Program-made: the position numbers and the translations under genes
Source: an uncultured Bacteroidia bacterium
GTDB taxonomy: Bacteria; Bacteroidota; Bacteroidia; Bacteroidales; UBA932
Direction of reading: 5' to 3'
Length of the DNA stretch: 64,000 bases
Assembly (NCBI GenBank): GCA_902788175.1
Contig: CADAJF010000003.1
Coordinates: 62,001 to 126,000, forward strand
Shown here: positions 1 through 8,076 of the stretch, piece after piece
Numbering within the stretch: the first letter of the stretch is position 1
Layout: every line of letters begins with the position of its first letter
The notes under the pieces: generated by a model
The model's database searches: none
Told to the model about the DNA's origin: nothing
The model's input: only the letters and a program-made list of their open reading frames with translations

Positions 1-1
1 C

Positions 2-499
2 AAGCTTTCCGTACTGCCTTTCCTGGTCACCTTCCTTTCCTGGCTGGTATGGCTGCTGCTGCGCGATGGCTTTGCCGTAGCGCCGGACGGCGTTGTGAGC
101 ATGGAGCCGTACAAGTACTGGCACAACCTGATCCAGATGCCTGCCGTGCTGGTAATGGTGCTGGTGGGTGTGGTGCTGGTTCTTTACAGCCTGTACCTGG
201 GCATGTTCTCCACCTCCCGCAAGGGTATCTGGTTTGCCATGCCGGGTACCGTGCTGGTGGTCATGGCCGTGTTCTTCCTGGCCGGTTACAACGGTACGTC
301 CTACTATCCGTCGTACACGGATCTGCAGAGCTCGCTCCATCTTCGCAACAGCTCTTCCAGCTATTTTACCCTTATGCTCATGTCCTGGGTGTCGCTCCTG
401 ATTCCCTTCGTGCTCGCTTACATAGCTTACGCCTGGCACCAGATGGACAGCAAAAAGATTACAGCGGAGGAGATCACCGAAGAAGATCATAAGTATTGA
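2..499 (+). CDS. cydB: Cytochrome bd ubiquinol oxidase subunit II, C-terminal part (partial at 5' end)
   Basis: The reading frame is open from the first bases of the window, so the gene starts outside it. About 165 residues are visible. They hold four hydrophobic segments, a short periplasmic loop with YYPSYTDLQSSL, and a charged cytoplasmic tail rich in Glu and Lys. The YYPSYTDLQ-type loop followed by a last helix (FVLAYIAYAWHQM) is typical of the CydB C-terminus. With CydA the protein forms the inner-membrane quinol oxidase used at low oxygen, a common terminal oxidase of Bacteroidales. A hairpin terminator follows directly. Family assignment rests on the C-terminal motif only; the upstream cydA is expected outside the window. 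Confidence 0.85.
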   Translation, partial: KLSVLPFLVTFLSWLVWLLLRDGFAVAPDGVVSMEPYKYWHNLIQMPAVLVMVLVGVVLVLYSLYLGMFSTSRKGIWFAMPGTVLVVMAVFFLAGYNGTSYYPSYTDLQSSLHLRNSSSSYFTLMLMSWVSLLIPFVLAYIAYAWHQMDSKKITAEEITEEDHKY

Positions 500-503
500 T
501 GAA

Positions 504-535
504 GGAAAGCGGCCGTGAAGGTCGCTTCCTTTTTT
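504..535 (+). terminator. Intrinsic terminator after cydB
   Basis: A stem GGAAAGCGGCC / GGTCGCTTCC with a GTGA/A loop is followed by a run of T. It lies 5 nt after the cydB stop, so it likely ends that transcript. Confidence 0.75.
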
Positions 536-683
536 CTGGGGGCAGGCGGTACCTGGTGCGCAAAAAGCGTCAGTTTTGTTTACCGCCGGCCGTTTTTGGC
601 TATCCGGTGCGCAAATAGTGCCCTTTTTGATCACCGCCGGCCGATTTTGGCCATCCGGTGCGCAAATAGAGCCATTTTTGTTC
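531..683. repeat. 51-bp tandem repeat, three units
   Basis: The block GGTGCGCAAA recurs at 555, 606 and 657, exactly 51 nt apart. Two units (582-632 and 633-683) are nearly identical: each begins ACCGCCGGCCG, continues with TTTTGGC and ATCCGGTGCGCAAATAG, and ends in TTTTTG. The first unit is diverged and a decayed fourth copy (ACGGGACCGGCGGCC) follows at 684. Because 51 is a multiple of 3, two forward frames stay open, but no convincing gene is seen. Confidence 0.85.
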
Positions 684-722
684 ACGGGACCGGCGGCCAG
701 GGCCGGTTTCGGAATTTTTTCC

Positions 723-730
723 TATCTTTG
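723..730 (+). promoter_or_regulatory. Bacteroidetes-type -7 element for prfA
   Basis: TATCTTTG matches the TAnnTTTG consensus and lies 21 nt upstream of the prfA start codon. No clear TTG -33 element is seen. Confidence 0.6.
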
Positions 731-751
731 TAGGCTAAAAAGAGATTTGCT

Positions 752-1846
752 ATGGCAGAGAATACGCTGTTGGAGAAGGTCCTGAGCCTTCAGGACAAAT
801 ACAAAAAGCTGGAAGAGCAGCTGGCAGACCCCGCCGTCATCGCCGACATGAAAAAGTTCGTCCAGCTGAACAAGGACTACAAGGAACTGCAGCCCATCAT
901 TGCCGCCGGATTGGAATACAAGCGCATGGTGGAGGAACTCTCGCAGGCCAAGGACATCCTCATGAACGAAAAAGACGAGGACCTGAAGGAAATGGCCCGC
1001 GAGGAAGTGGCCGGCATCGAGCCCCGCCTTCCGGAAATGGAGCAGCGCATCAAGCTCCTCCTGATTCCGGCAGACCCCGACGACAGCAAGAACGCCATGG
1101 TGGAAATCCGCGGCGGCACCGGCGGCGACGAAGCCGCCATCTTTGCCGGAGACCTTTTCCGCATGTACCAGCATTTCGCAGAACGCCGCGGCTGGAAGCT
1201 GGAGATTTCGGACCAGGCTCCCGGTACGGCCGGCGGCTACAAGCAAATCGTCTTCAAGCTCTCCAGCAGCCAGGACGGCGTTTACGGCGTCATGAAATAC
1301 GAGTCCGGCGTTCACCGCGTGCAGCGCGTGCCGCAGACGGAAACCCAGGGCCGCATCCAGACATCGGCCGCCTCCGTGGCCGTTTTCCCGGAAGCCGGAG
1401 AGTTTGACATCGAGCTCAATCCCGCCGATATCCGCAAGGACCTCTTCTGCGCCTCCGGTCCCGGCGGCCAGGGAGTGAACACCACCTACAGCGCCGTGCG
1501 CCTTACCCACATTCCATCCGGTATCGTGGTGCAGTGCCAGGAGGAACGCTCCCAGCTCAAGAACCTGGACCGCGCCATGGAGGAGCTCCGTACGCGCCTT
1601 TACAACATGGAGCACCAGAAGTACCTGGACGGCATTGCCGCCAAGAGAAAAACCATGGTCAGTACCGGAGACCGCAGCGCCAAAATCCGCACCTACAACT
1701 ATCCGCAGGGCCGCGTGACGGACCACCGCATAGGCTGGAGCATGTACAACCTGCCCGTTTTCATGGACGGAGACATTCAGGAATGCATTGACCAGCTGCA
1801 GATAGCAGAAAACGCAGAGCGCCTCAAAGAGGCAGGGGAGGAATAG
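752..1846 (+). CDS. prfA: Peptide chain release factor 1
   Basis: 364 residues, the usual RF1 length. RF1 enters the ribosomal A site at UAA and UAG and triggers hydrolysis of peptidyl-tRNA. The universal GGQ motif is in [11 protein letters not shown] near residue 236. The stop-codon-reading loop has PQT where RF1 proteins usually carry P-x-T, which separates it from RF2 (SPF). The N-terminal coiled domain (residues 1-100) is present. The gene follows its own -7 promoter element and is 3 nt from queF, so the two are probably co-transcribed. Confidence 0.97.
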   Translation: MAENTLLEKVLSLQDKYKKLEEQLADPAVIADMKKFVQLNKDYKELQPIIAAGLEYKRMVEELSQAKDILMNEKDEDLKEMAREEVAGIEPRLPEMEQRIKLLLIPADPDDSKNAMVEIRGGTGGDEAAIFAGDLFRMYQHFAERRGWKLEISDQAPGTAGGYKQIVFKLSSSQDGVYGVMKYESGVHRVQRVPQTETQGRIQTSAASVAVFPEAGEFDIELNPADIRKDLFCASGPGGQGVNTTYSAVRLTHIPSGIVVQCQEERSQLKNLDRAMEELRTRLYNMEHQKYLDGIAAKRKTMVSTGDRSAKIRTYNYPQGRVTDHRIGWSMYNLPVFMDGDIQECIDQLQIAENAERLKEAGEE

Positions 1847-1849
1847 GCC

Positions 1850-2305
1850 ATGTCACGTAATCCCAAAGAACTCAAGGCGCTGGGCCACGAGAGTATCTAT
1901 AGCCAGCATTACGCACCGGAGGTACTGGAAACCTTCGAGAACCAGCACCGGGACAACGACTACTGGGTACGTTTCAACTGCCCGGAATTCACCACCCTTT
2001 GCCCCATCACAGGCCAGCCGGATTTTGCGGAAATCCGCATCTCCTATGTGCCGGATGCCAAAATGGTGGAATCCAAGTCCCTCAAACTCTATCTGTTCAG
2101 CTTCCGCTCCAACGGAGATTTCCACGAAGACTGTGTGAACACCATCATGAAGGACCTGGTCAAGCTCATGGATCCCAAATACATAGAGGTAACCGGTTTC
2201 TTTACGCCCCGCGGCGGTATCTCCATCTACCCTTACGCCAACTATGGCCGTCCCGGCACCAAGTGGGAAGCCCTGGCCTGGGACCGCATGGCCCATCACG
2301 AGTAA
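1850..2305 (+). CDS. queF: NADPH-dependent 7-cyano-7-deazaguanine reductase QueF
   Basis: 151 residues, the short single-domain type of QueF (T-fold). It reduces preQ0 to preQ1, a step of queuosine synthesis for tRNA wobble position 34. The active-site Cys lies in [15 protein letters not shown] (about residue 50) and forms the thioimide with the nitrile. ESKSLKLYL, the NADPH-side motif, and the FHED stretch with conserved His and Asp follow. It starts 3 nt after prfA. Confidence 0.96.
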   Translation: MSRNPKELKALGHESIYSQHYAPEVLETFENQHRDNDYWVRFNCPEFTTLCPITGQPDFAEIRISYVPDAKMVESKSLKLYLFSFRSNGDFHEDCVNTIMKDLVKLMDPKYIEVTGFFTPRGGISIYPYANYGRPGTKWEALAWDRMAHHE

Positions 2306-2319
2306 TAGCCCTGCAATCC

Positions 2320-3207
2320 ATGGCAGAGAGAAAAGTATTGGCTTTATTGCTAGCTGGCCTGATGGCTGTGGCCTTGGTGCAAACGGCTTCGGCCCAGGCG
2401 CTGTATGAGGCGGGGGAGATGCAGTTCAGGGCGCCCGCTGTGCCGGAGAGTGTCAGCTTTGCCGGACAGACTTACCGCTTTGACAGGCCGGACCTCTATG
2501 AGCGGATGGACCGCGAGTGCATGGCCTTTACCTACAGCCATATCCTTTCCAACCTCATGCTCAAAAGGGCGGATCGCATCTTCTCGCAGGTGGTTCCCGT
2601 CCTGGTCAAAAACGGCATCCCGGAAGACCTCAAGTACCTGATGGCCATCGAGAGCAACCTGGATCCCAAGGCCATTTCCGTAGCGGGAGCGGCCGGGCTG
2701 TGGCAGTTCATGAAAACCAGCGCCCGCGAGGCAGGCCTGGAGGTGAACGATGAGGTGGACGAGCGTTTCCACATCGCCAAAGCCACTGCGGCCGCCTGTA
2801 AATACCTGAAAAGCGCCTACGAAAAGTACGGTGACTGGATGACAGTAGCTGCCAGCTACAATGCCGGAAAAGGCGGTATCTCCAGGCGCCTGGAAGCCCA
2901 GAAGCAGACCAGTGCCCTGGATCTTCTCCTGCCGGAGGAAACTTCCCGCTACATGTTCCGTGTCCTTACGGCCAAACTGTTTTTTGAAAAACCGGAAGAC
3001 TTTGGTTTTCGTCCGGAGCCCGGTGAGAGCTATCCCTACAAGGCGCCGCGCAAAACCGTAGAGGTAAAAGGCCCCATTCCCAGCCTGGCAGACTTTGCCA
3101 AGGAGCATGGCACCAGTTTCTTCCTCCTCCGTGAGGCCAATCCATGGCTTCGCTCGGACCGACTGACCAACAAGTCCGGAAAAACCTACTTTATCGCCAT
3201 CCCGTAG
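2320..3207 (+). CDS. Lytic murein transglycosylase (SLT domain, MltD-like)
   Basis: 295 residues from the ATG at 2320. This start is chosen because it opens a signal peptide (MAERKVLALLLAGLM ... ASAQA); the frame continues upstream through queF but that part is shadow. The SLT domain spans about residues 70-215 with the catalytic Glu in MAIESN, then GLWQFM and the AASYNAGKGG motif. The end (about 245-295) resembles a weak LysM-like segment. The enzyme would cleave the MurNAc-GlcNAc bond of peptidoglycan in the periplasm, giving 1,6-anhydro products. It ends 3 nt before a convergent gene. Confidence 0.9.
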   Translation: MAERKVLALLLAGLMAVALVQTASAQALYEAGEMQFRAPAVPESVSFAGQTYRFDRPDLYERMDRECMAFTYSHILSNLMLKRADRIFSQVVPVLVKNGIPEDLKYLMAIESNLDPKAISVAGAAGLWQFMKTSAREAGLEVNDEVDERFHIAKATAAACKYLKSAYEKYGDWMTVAASYNAGKGGISRRLEAQKQTSALDLLLPEETSRYMFRVLTAKLFFEKPEDFGFRPEPGESYPYKAPRKTVEVKGPIPSLADFAKEHGTSFFLLREANPWLRSDRLTNKSGKTYFIAIP

Positions 3208-3210
3208 GGG

Positions 3211-4506
3211 TTATTCGAAATCTACCCGAATGATATAAGGAACGCCGTTCAGGACATCTGTACGGCCGGAATACTCTACCCCGTATTTGCCATGGGTGGC
3301 CGTGACGGTTGTGGCGCAGAAAACGGAGATGTAGTACTTCCCGGCCCGGGGCTGAAGGATCTCCATCGTCTTGGATACTTTTTCTCCCACGTTGCCCCAG
3401 CTGGCCTCGTCTGCGTAGGCAAATCCCTTGCGGGAGGCATAGAGGTGCAGGTCAAAGTCATCGGAGCCCATAAGACCTTCCAGGCCGATGGTCATCCGCT
3501 CTACGCCCTTGGGCACTTCAATGCAGAAATGGTGGTACTGGCGGTCTCCCAGGGGAGCAAAGGCGGGATCGCGGCGCCGGGTCATTTCCCGGGGGACACC
3601 GGGGGTGAGAATTGCCTTGATCTGCGGCATTCCGTTGCCGGCCATGGCGTAGCGGACCATCGCAGCCATCAGGCCCAGGTTGTCGGCCTCAATGCGTGCC
3701 CCTTCAGGATGAGAGCCGCAAAGGACCACCCGGCCGGTCCAATCGGACTCCTTGTGGGCCCAAACCACCGGAAGGGCGTCAATGTTCCGCTCCATTTCGC
3801 GTCCTTTGGTGCTGTAGGTGGCCAGGATTTCCGTACCTTGCGGGGCGGTCTCCATGTTGGGGTAGCAGCCTCCGTTGTGCCGGACACTGTCTATGTGCAT
3901 GCGTCCGTCAAAGTCGAAATACCTGGTGAGGGGACCGTCCGCGACGATGTCCACTGCCGTATAGGATTTATTGAGCCGGGTTGCCACGGCATGGCCGGGC
4001 CACAGGCCCATGTAGGTGTCGGTGTGGCTGACGTTAGTGTTGTCTCCGGGTTTTACGGAGCCGATACTGGCAATGTAAGCCCCGGCGCAGGAGCCCAGAT
4101 AGCTGCCGCCTGCCTTCACGAAATCCTGGTAGGCCTTCCTTCCGGCGTCTCCCAGCGTCCGTCCGTGGTTCACCGCTTTTCCGCCGTTCATATAGACCAT
4201 CCGGAAACGCGGCTGTCCGTCCGGATACAGCAGGATGCCGTTCTCATCGATGGGTGATCCGGCAATCAGTTCCCTTTGCCGCAAAGTGTCTGTCCGGGAG
4301 AACTTATATTTGGCGGTGGAGCTGTGCGGGGTGGACACGAATGCCTCCATGGACAGCCCCAGCATCTCTGTCACCGGCAGGTCTGTCCGGGAGTTGAGCA
4401 TGATGCCGCTGTCCATGAAAATGTCCTTGTAATAACCTTTAGTGTTGTCCTGCCCCCAGCAGACACACGAGAGCGCGAGGGCAAAAAGAAGGAAAAAACG
4501 TTTCAT
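3211..4506 (-). CDS. Secreted BPL_N / class I glutamine amidotransferase-fold protein
   Basis: 431 residues from the ATG at 4506, which starts a clear signal peptide ending near CVCWGQ. Residues about 75-290 have the amidotransferase-like fold: GGSYLGSCAGAYIAS gives the nucleophile elbow Cys and VLCGSHPEGA a likely partner His. This is the arrangement of the BPL_N family, whose secreted members have no firmly assigned reaction. A C-terminal beta-rich part (about 325-431, FDLHLYASRKG) resembles a bacterial pre-peptidase (PPC-like) domain. It lies 10 nt downstream of fabF on the same strand and probably shares its transcript. Function unknown beyond the fold. Confidence 0.7.
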   Translation of the reverse strand: MKRFFLLFALALSCVCWGQDNTKGYYKDIFMDSGIMLNSRTDLPVTEMLGLSMEAFVSTPHSSTAKYKFSRTDTLRQRELIAGSPIDENGILLYPDGQPRFRMVYMNGGKAVNHGRTLGDAGRKAYQDFVKAGGSYLGSCAGAYIASIGSVKPGDNTNVSHTDTYMGLWPGHAVATRLNKSYTAVDIVADGPLTRYFDFDGRMHIDSVRHNGGCYPNMETAPQGTEILATYSTKGREMERNIDALPVVWAHKESDWTGRVVLCGSHPEGARIEADNLGLMAAMVRYAMAGNGMPQIKAILTPGVPREMTRRRDPAFAPLGDRQYHHFCIEVPKGVERMTIGLEGLMGSDDFDLHLYASRKGFAYADEASWGNVGEKVSKTMEILQPRAGKYYISVFCATTVTATHGKYGVEYSGRTDVLNGVPYIIRVDFE

Positions 4507-4516
4507 GGGAAGAATT

Positions 4517-5773
4517 TTATCCTTTATAAGGCCGGAAGGCCAGGCAGGCATTGTGACCGCCGAAGCCGAAGGAGTTGGACAGCCCCAGGGTGAGGTCTGT
4601 CTTGACGGCTACGTTGGGGGTGTAGTCCAAGTCGCATTCCGGGTCCGGGGTGTCCAGGTTAATGGTGGGCGGGCAGATTCCCTCTTTGAGGGCCATGATG
4701 GTGGCAATGGCCTCTGCTGCGCCTGCCGCGCCGAACATGTGGCCGGTCATGGACTTGGTGGAGGAAATGTGGGCCTGGTAGGCGTACTCCCCGAGGGCCA
4801 GCTTGCAGGCCAGGGTTTCCGCTACGTCGTTGAGCTTGGTACCGGTGCCGTGGGCGTTGATATACAGGTTGTCCTTGGCGGGGTTGAAACCGGCCTCTGC
4901 GAGGGCGTCCTTGATGGACTGCGACTGGGTGCTGGCGTCCGGCCGGGGAGCGGTGGCGTGGAAAGCATCGCAGGTGTTGCCGTAGCCCACGATTTCTCCG
5001 TAAATGGTGGCTCCGCGCTCCAGCGCATGGTCCAGGGATTCCAGGACAATGACAGCGGCGCCGTCTCCCATGACAAAACCTTCCCGGTTCAGGTTGAAGG
5101 GCAGGGAAGCATACTTGGGATCCGTGGCACGGGTAAGGGCCTTGGCATTGTAGAAACCCGCCACGCCGATAGGAATGGACGCGTACTCGCTGCCGCCGGC
5201 GATGATGGCATCTGCGTAACCATGGCGTACGGCGCGGAAAGCCTCGCCGATACAGTGCGAAGAGGTGGCGCAGGCCGTCACGATATCCAGGCAGGGGCCC
5301 TTGGCCTGGTGCTTGATGGCAATGTGCCCGGCAGCAATGTTGGAGATCATGGTGGCAATGAAGAGCGGGGAAATCCACTTGCCGGAAGGATCCTCGATCA
5401 TCTTGAGGGTTTCGCGGTACTGGACCTCGAAGCCGCCGATTCCGGAGCCCACGTACACGCCCAGGCGGAAGGGGTCAATGTTGCTGCCCTCTCCTTCGCT
5501 CAGGAGGCCGGCCTGCCGCATGGCCTGCCAGGTGGCCGCCATGGCGTAAAGGGTGAAGTTACCCTGCTTGCGGACAAAGGGCTTGTCAATGCCAAACTGT
5601 TCCGGGTCAAAGTTGGAGACCTTGCCGGCGAAGGTGACAGGCATGTCCTTGAATTCTTCTACATAGTCAATGCCGCAAACGCCGCTGATAAGGTTGTTCC
5701 AGAAGGTAGGAACATCCTGGCCGACGGACGAAATAACGCCCATCCCGGTGATAACCACTCTTTTAGGCTCCAT
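4517..5773 (-). CDS. fabF: Beta-ketoacyl-ACP synthase II
   Basis: 418 residues from the ATG at 5773 (MEPKRVVITGMG), which fits the family; a longer frame reaching 5854 overlaps the upstream promoter and is rejected. KAS II condenses malonyl-ACP with acyl-ACP in fatty-acid elongation in the cytoplasm. The nucleophile Cys is in VTACATSSHCIGEA, the two catalytic His are in INAHGTGTKLND and SMTGHMFGAAGA, and the C-terminus has the NSFGFGGHNAC motif. A TATCTTTG element stands about 30 nt upstream. No acpP is adjacent, which is unusual for fabF but seen for extra copies. Confidence 0.95.
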   Translation of the reverse strand: MEPKRVVITGMGVISSVGQDVPTFWNNLISGVCGIDYVEEFKDMPVTFAGKVSNFDPEQFGIDKPFVRKQGNFTLYAMAATWQAMRQAGLLSEGEGSNIDPFRLGVYVGSGIGGFEVQYRETLKMIEDPSGKWISPLFIATMISNIAAGHIAIKHQAKGPCLDIVTACATSSHCIGEAFRAVRHGYADAIIAGGSEYASIPIGVAGFYNAKALTRATDPKYASLPFNLNREGFVMGDGAAVIVLESLDHALERGATIYGEIVGYGNTCDAFHATAPRPDASTQSQSIKDALAEAGFNPAKDNLYINAHGTGTKLNDVAETLACKLALGEYAYQAHISSTKSMTGHMFGAAGAAEAIATIMALKEGICPPTINLDTPDPECDLDYTPNVAVKTDLTLGLSNSFGFGGHNACLAFRPYKG

Positions 5774-5802
5774 AGATAAAGGTCTCTGCAATAAATAGTT
5801 TG

Positions 5803-5810
5803 CAAAGATA
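5803..5810 (-). promoter_or_regulatory. -7 element for fabF
   Basis: On the minus strand the sequence reads TATCTTTG, about 30 nt before the fabF ATG. It lies in the A+T-rich gap between fabF and the DUF4293 gene. Confidence 0.6.
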
Positions 5811-5816
5811 ATAAAA

Positions 5817-6254
5817 TTATTTCTTACTCCCTCTTTTTCGCCTGTCGCGGACACGGTAGGCGCTCTCTACCATCAGCTGGTCCTGGAAGCACCCGCGGGC
5901 GGCCAGAAGGTTCAGGATGAAGATAATCAGCGGGAAGATGACCGTCCATCTGAAAGCGGCGCCTTCAAAGCTGAAGTACATCCAGGCCAGCCAGCCCTGC
6001 ATGCCAAGGGCGATTAAGCTTGACAGTACCGCCAGGCGCATCTGCAGGATACGGGACTTGTACACCACCAGCGCCAGGACAATAAGGAAAGCCAGAATAC
6101 CCAGCAGGATGCCGAAAAAAGGCTTCTGGAGCTGCCAGTAAGAAACGCGCTGAAGGCCTTCGGGGCTGGCGAGGGTATAGGCGGTTCCCAAACACAGGGC
6201 GGCCACCAGGCCGGCCGAGAGGAGGAGGTACAAAGTCTGAATTCTTTGCCACAT
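5817..6254 (-). CDS. DUF4293 family membrane protein
   Basis: 145 residues with four predicted membrane helices (about 7-27, 45-66, 72-93, 102-122) and a basic tail (RVRDRRKRGSKK). The start MWQRIQTLYLLL matches the strongly conserved N-terminus of the Bacteroidetes-specific DUF4293 family, which has no known function. It starts 1 nt beyond the murQ stop, so it is translated from the murQ transcript. Confidence 0.8.
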   Translation of the reverse strand: MWQRIQTLYLLLSAGLVAALCLGTAYTLASPEGLQRVSYWQLQKPFFGILLGILAFLIVLALVVYKSRILQMRLAVLSSLIALGMQGWLAWMYFSFEGAAFRWTVIFPLIIFILNLLAARGCFQDQLMVESAYRVRDRRKRGSKK

Positions 6255-6255
6255 A

Positions 6256-7065
6256 TTATTTACTGTTTAAATAGGCTTCCACGGCGGCCCTCACGTGACC
6301 ATGGCGCAGGAGCAGCTCACGGGCTTTGTCGTAGTCCGTGATGCCGGTGCCGTCCATAATCATGCGGGTGCCGCGGTCCACCAGTTTTTGGTTGGTCAGT
6401 TGCATGTCCACCATCTTGTTGCCCTGCACGTGCCCCAGGCGGATCATGCTGGCGGTGGAAATCATGTTCAGAATCAGTTTGGCCGATGTCCCGGCCTTCA
6501 TGCGGGTGCTGCCGGTAACAAACTCCGGACCTACCTCTGCCACGATGGGCACCTGGGCCACTTCCGTGACGGGGCTGCCGGGATTGTTGGTGACGGCGGC
6601 GGTGAGAAGGCCGGCTGCCCGGGCGGCTTTGAGGGCGCCCACTACATAAGGGGCGCTGCCGGAGGCGCTGATGCCCACCAGGGTGTCGTGCGGCCCCAGG
6701 GAGTAGGGCTGAAGGTCTTTCCAGCCCTGCTCAGAGGCATCTTCGGCGCCTTCCACGGCATGGCGGATGGCCTGGTCCCCGCCGGCCATAAGGCCAATGA
6801 AGGTGTTGTCCACGCCGTAGGTGGGGAGTATTTCCGAGGCATCCACGATGCCCAGGCGGCCGGAGGTGCCGGCCCCGCAGTAGAACACCCGTCCCCCCAG
6901 GGGGATGCGCTCCACAATGCCTTCCACCAGCTGTCCTATGGCAGGGATGGCGGCCGCCACCGCATCCGGGACCTTGCGGTCCTCTGCGTTGATGGCCTCC
7001 AGGATATCCAGCGTACCCATCTTGTCCAGATGGTCATAAAGGGATGATTGCTCTGTCGTTTTCAT
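6256..7065 (-). CDS. murQ: N-acetylmuramic acid 6-phosphate etherase
   Basis: 269 residues, SIS fold. MurQ removes the lactyl ether from MurNAc-6-P to give GlcNAc-6-P and D-lactate, a step of peptidoglycan recycling. The sugar-phosphate site is visible in FYCGAGTSGRLG (about residue 62), the catalytic Glu regions in DASEILPTYG and VEGAEDA, and GISASGSAPYV and TGSTRMKAGTS mark the second half. It shares a divergent promoter region with the sugar nucleotidyltransferase at 7143. Two further amino-sugar recycling genes lie at 18948-21111. Confidence 0.95.
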   Translation of the reverse strand: MKTTEQSSLYDHLDKMGTLDILEAINAEDRKVPDAVAAAIPAIGQLVEGIVERIPLGGRVFYCGAGTSGRLGIVDASEILPTYGVDNTFIGLMAGGDQAIRHAVEGAEDASEQGWKDLQPYSLGPHDTLVGISASGSAPYVVGALKAARAAGLLTAAVTNNPGSPVTEVAQVPIVAEVGPEFVTGSTRMKAGTSAKLILNMISTASMIRLGHVQGNKMVDMQLTNQKLVDRGTRMIMDGTGITDYDKARELLLRHGHVRAAVEAYLNSK

Positions 7066-7074
7066 TTGCAGATG

Positions 7075-7103
7075 CGAAGATACGATTTTTTTGAGTATCT
7101 TTG
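7075..7103. promoter_or_regulatory. Divergent promoter pair murQ / nucleotidyltransferase
   Basis: On the plus strand TATCTTTG lies at 7096-7103. On the minus strand TATCTTCG (one mismatch to TAnnTTTG) lies at 7075-7082. The two -7 elements are only 13 nt apart, so the promoters overlap and may compete. Confidence 0.5.
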
Positions 7104-7142
7104 TACGTCTGAACCATACTTGAAAGTATAAATCTGAAATAT

Positions 7143-8075
7143 ATGAAACCTACCTTACTTGTTCTGGCAGCCGGCATGGGCAGCCGCTACGGAGGCCTCA
7201 AGCAGATGGACGGCCTGGGCCCTCACGGGGAAACCATCATCGATTACAGCATCCACGATGCCGTGGAAGCAGGATTCGGCAAAGTGGTGTACATAGTCCG
7301 GGAGTCTTTCAAGGAGCAGATGGAAGCCGCTGTCAAGGAAAAATATGCCGGGGTTAAAACCGTGGACGGGCAGCCCCTGGAGTTTGTTTTCGTCACCCAG
7401 GAACTGGACAAGATTCCCGCTCCCTTCACTGTGCCTGAGGAGCGCGTAAAGCCCTGGGGAACCGCCCACGCCGTCCTGATGGCGGCAGAGGTAATCCGGG
7501 AGCCCTTTCTGGTCATCAACGGAGACGACTTCTACGGCAAGGAATCCTTCCGCATAGCGGCCGATTGGTGCCGCGCCCATGAAAACACCACGGGGCAGTA
7601 CTGCATTGTAGGCTTCGAGCTGGAGAACACCCTCAGCGAAAACGGCAGCGTCTCCCGCGGCATCTGTTCCTATGACGGCGAAGGCCGCCTGCAGGATGTC
7701 ACGGAACACCTGGAGATTGCCCGTGAGCAGGACGGGAAGGTATATGGCAACAACTCTGTCAGCGGGCAGGTCCACGTACAGCTGGATGCCAAGGCTCTCT
7801 GCTCCATGAACATGTGGGGCTTCACCCCGGATTATTTCACTAAGAGCGCAGAGATTTTCAAAGGCTTCCTGCAGGAGCATATCGGCCAGCCCAAGAAGGA
7901 ATATTACATCCCTTATGCCGTGGATGTGATTGTCAAGAGCGGGGAAGGCAGCTGCGAAGTCCTTTCTACGCCCTCCCGCTGGTTTGGCGTCACCTTCAAG
8001 GAAGACCGTCCCGCCGTTGTGGCCAAATTCGCTGAATTGGTAGAAAAAGGTATTTATCCCAGCCCCCTCTATTGA
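7143..8075 (+). CDS. Sugar-phosphate nucleotidyltransferase family protein
   Basis: 310 residues. The nucleotide-binding signature is at the start (LVLAAGMGSRYGGLKQ, residues 6-20) and the metal-binding Asp pair in FLVINGDDFYG (about 121). It belongs to the NTP_transferase superfamily, which joins NTP and a sugar-1-phosphate. The exact sugar cannot be read from sequence. The GLKQMDGLGP variant is common in Bacteroidetes paralogs of unknown substrate. It is divergent from murQ and 1 nt upstream of the CPBP protease gene. Confidence 0.8.
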   Translation: MKPTLLVLAAGMGSRYGGLKQMDGLGPHGETIIDYSIHDAVEAGFGKVVYIVRESFKEQMEAAVKEKYAGVKTVDGQPLEFVFVTQELDKIPAPFTVPEERVKPWGTAHAVLMAAEVIREPFLVINGDDFYGKESFRIAADWCRAHENTTGQYCIVGFELENTLSENGSVSRGICSYDGEGRLQDVTEHLEIAREQDGKVYGNNSVSGQVHVQLDAKALCSMNMWGFTPDYFTKSAEIFKGFLQEHIGQPKKEYYIPYAVDVIVKSGEGSCEVLSTPSRWFGVTFKEDRPAVVAKFAELVEKGIYPSPLY

Positions 8076-8076
8076 T

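Noticed and set aside
515-733. Open frame translating the 51-bp repeat
   Set aside because: It starts within the cydB terminator, has no promoter or homolog signature, and its openness follows from the 51-nt unit length.
722-1726. Antisense frame over prfA
   Set aside because: It mirrors the codon pattern of the well-supported prfA gene; no protein motif is present.
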